From NCBI RefSeq assembly GCF_015594605.1, contig NZ_JADNQT010000009.1:1-64000 (forward strand): a stretch of 64,000 nucleotides of DNA, in the 5' to 3' direction. The translations under genes and the position numbers were made by a program. The notes beneath the pieces were generated by a model. That model saw only the letters and a list, made by a program, of their open reading frames with translations, had not been told where the DNA came from and made no database searches. This document shows, piece after piece, positions 62,883 to 64,000 of this stretch; position 1 is the first letter of the stretch; every line of letters starts with the position of its first letter. This stretch comes from Streptococcus sp. HF-1907 (GTDB taxonomy: Bacteria > Bacillota > Bacilli > Lactobacillales > Streptococcaceae).

Positions 62883-63743
62883 ATGAAAATCGTTGGAATT
62901 GTTGGTTCAAATGCCACTTATTCTCATAATAGATTACTACTGCAGTTTATTCAAAAACAATTTAAGGATTATTTTGAACTTGAAATTGTGGAAATCAAAG
63001 GTATTCCAATATTTACTCAGAATCCAGATTATCAGGATTATCCAGAGATTGAAAAAATCAATGAAAGTATTCTTGCAGCTGACGGGGTTATCATTTCAAC
63101 ACCTGAGCACAATCATACCATAACTTCTGCATTAAAATCTGTGATTGAGTGGCTCTCCTATCAATTGCATCCTTTTGAAAAGAAACCAGTTATGGTCATT
63201 GGAACATCATACTATTCACAAGGTACATCGAGGGCGCAAAGTCATTTGCGAGAAATCTTAAACGCTCCTGGCGTTAACGCGTGGGTTCTTCCAGGAAATG
63301 AATTTTTACTAGGAAATGCTAAAGAAGCTTTTGATGAGCTCGGTCAAATCAAATCAGAAGCTACAGTAGCATTTTTGGAGACCTGTCTCAAGGATTTTGT
63401 CACCTATGTCTTTATCGTTAATAATATGACCTTGACAGTGATAACTGAAAGTAGTACAGATGCTACTTCTGGAGCTTCAGAATCATGGAATAATGCTAAA
63501 CCTCAAGCGAGTCAAGCAATGCCGGATCAATCAGAAAGTCAGACACCATTTGATCAAGCCTTAGATAAACTTTTTGGAAGTGCCTTAAGCTTTTCAGACA
63601 AGGATTATTTTGATCGTCAAATAGATCAATTTTTTGAAGGTAAAAAGGTGACTAAAACGCCATTTGATAAGGCTTTGGATGAGCTATTTGGTCCAAAACT
63701 CGGTATTGAGGTTGCTGATATTTTTGATACAATTCCCTTGTGA
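62883..63743 (+). CDS. NAD(P)H-dependent FMN reductase, copy 2, with repeat-bearing C-terminal tail
   Basis: A 286-residue protein. Residues 1-190 are a flavodoxin-like FMN reductase (V-G-S-N-A-T-Y-S-H-N-R, T-P-E-H-N-H-T-I-T-S-A-L-K). A Ser/Ala/Gln-rich linker (about 190-218) leads to a tail with three related units F-D-x3-D-x2-F/L-F at about 223, 243 and 261. The tail is absent from copy 1. It is 15 bases after copy 1 and probably co-transcribed. Confidence 0.85.
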   Translation: MKIVGIVGSNATYSHNRLLLQFIQKQFKDYFELEIVEIKGIPIFTQNPDYQDYPEIEKINESILAADGVIISTPEHNHTITSALKSVIEWLSYQLHPFEKKPVMVIGTSYYSQGTSRAQSHLREILNAPGVNAWVLPGNEFLLGNAKEAFDELGQIKSEATVAFLETCLKDFVTYVFIVNNMTLTVITESSTDATSGASESWNNAKPQASQAMPDQSESQTPFDQALDKLFGSALSFSDKDYFDRQIDQFFEGKKVTKTPFDKALDELFGPKLGIEVADIFDTIPL

Positions 63744-63765
63744 GCTAATGAATATATATCAGCTA

Positions 63766-63804
63766 AAAAGCTCAGTCTTTCTGAATGAAAGCTGAGCTTT
63801 TAAT
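63766..63804. terminator. bidirectional terminator between flavin reductase and exonuclease III genes
   Basis: AAAAGCTCAGTCTTTC / GAAAGCTGAGCTTTT stem with A and T runs. Confidence 0.85.
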
Positions 63805-63818
63805 ATGGTCACTTGTGA

Positions 63819-64000
63819 TTACAAATCAATTTCCAGCTTGATCGGTGTGTGGTCTTGGCGGTCGCCAGAGGAAATCATTTCAGACTTGGTAATCTTGTCT
63901 GCGATACGGTTTGAGGTTAGCCAGTAGTCGATTCTCCAGCCTGAGTTGTTGATTTTGCTGGTTTTGCTGCGTTGTGCCCACCAGCTGTAGACATTTGGGA
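63819..64000 (-). CDS. xth: exodeoxyribonuclease III (C-terminal end, cut by window)
   Basis: The last 59 residues of an ExoIII/Ape1-type nuclease. Y-S-W-W, N-N-S-G-W-R-I-D-Y-W-L-T-S and the catalytic D-H-T-P-I motif are visible. It acts in base-excision repair at abasic sites. The start lies beyond the window. Confidence 0.9.
   Translation of the reverse strand, partial: PNVYSWWAQRSKTSKINNSGWRIDYWLTSNRIADKITKSEMISSGDRQDHTPIKLEIDL

Noticed and set aside
1-64000. tRNA, rRNA or tmRNA genes
   Set aside because: No cloverleaf-like CCA-ending segments or rRNA stretches were recognised while reading both strands.

Overview
The window is chromosomal DNA of a low-GC Gram-positive coccus, almost certainly a Streptococcus. 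Marker genes include a scpA-scpB-rluB-yidD cluster with a XerD-like protein, a YlbF-YlbG pair beside clpP, a tmk-holB-ricT-yabA-rsmI operon, a Lys-type murE, ribU under an FMN riboswitch, and an ISL3 element of IS1193 type. The gene content (Trk potassium system, liv operon, amtB-glnK, a protein with GBS-Bsp-like repeats) fits the bovis/equinus group best, but that species-level guess is inference from memory.

Layout. 1-800: right end of an IS982-type element, a broken ORF tail and a structured non-coding stretch. 0.8-8.5 kb: lysA, yneF, then the tightly overlapping run murI-rdgB-yfcE-cbpB-xerD-like-scpA-scpB-rluB-yidD. 8.5-11.3 kb: trkA-trkH on the minus strand. 11.5-13.7 kb: an APC permease, a probable small RNA or leader, and trmL. 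13.8-16.6 kb: a secreted repeat protein with a C39-like peptidase domain, broken by a frameshift and an amber codon. 16.7-19.7 kb: FMN riboswitch-ribU-pap2 and ytqA-mnmM. 19.7-26 kb: a repetitive palindromic element, an orphan ABC ATPase, a CorC-like protein, pflA, a membrane protein, ppaC and a DUF1803 protein. 26-33.4 kb: a heterodimeric ABC exporter and a four-gene siderophore uptake operon. 33.6-36.8 kb: divergent murE and murJ-like genes. 37-42 kb: metB-patB, upp, clpP, ylbF-ylbG. 41.5-47.3 kb: branched-chain amino acid transporter livJ-livHMGF and a CBS-ACT protein. 47.5-51 kb: tmk operon, its terminator split by an ISL3 element. 52.6-54.2 kb: amtB-glnK. 54.9-60.1 kb: AEC transporter, cutC and the serine operon serC-ridA-gnat-serA. 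60.2-64 kb: ogt, an ArsC/Spx-like protein, a dead IS30 copy, two flavin reductases and the end of exonuclease III.

Regulation is readable at several promoters: a CtsR operator over the clpP -35, a perfect GlnR box over the amtB -10, CodY-like boxes in the livJ, livH and serC promoters, a Met-box upstream of metB, a cre-like site at pflA and the FMN riboswitch. Amino acid uptake and synthesis, ammonium uptake and proteolysis therefore look tied to nitrogen, methionine and stress signals.

The most unusual signal is a set of intergenic arrays (near 2.2, 21.0 and 54.3-54.8 kb). In each, palindromes recur every 41-42 bp, about four turns of DNA. In the largest array the palindrome arms change sequence along the array while keeping complementarity (CCTA/TAGG, CCCA/TGGG, CCCG/CGGG, CGCA/TGCG). 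I know of no described element with these features. A second notable item is an ISL3 element sitting exactly in the loop of the rsmI terminator hairpin. That element's transposase is itself broken by a small palindromic repeat that has another copy 32 kb away.
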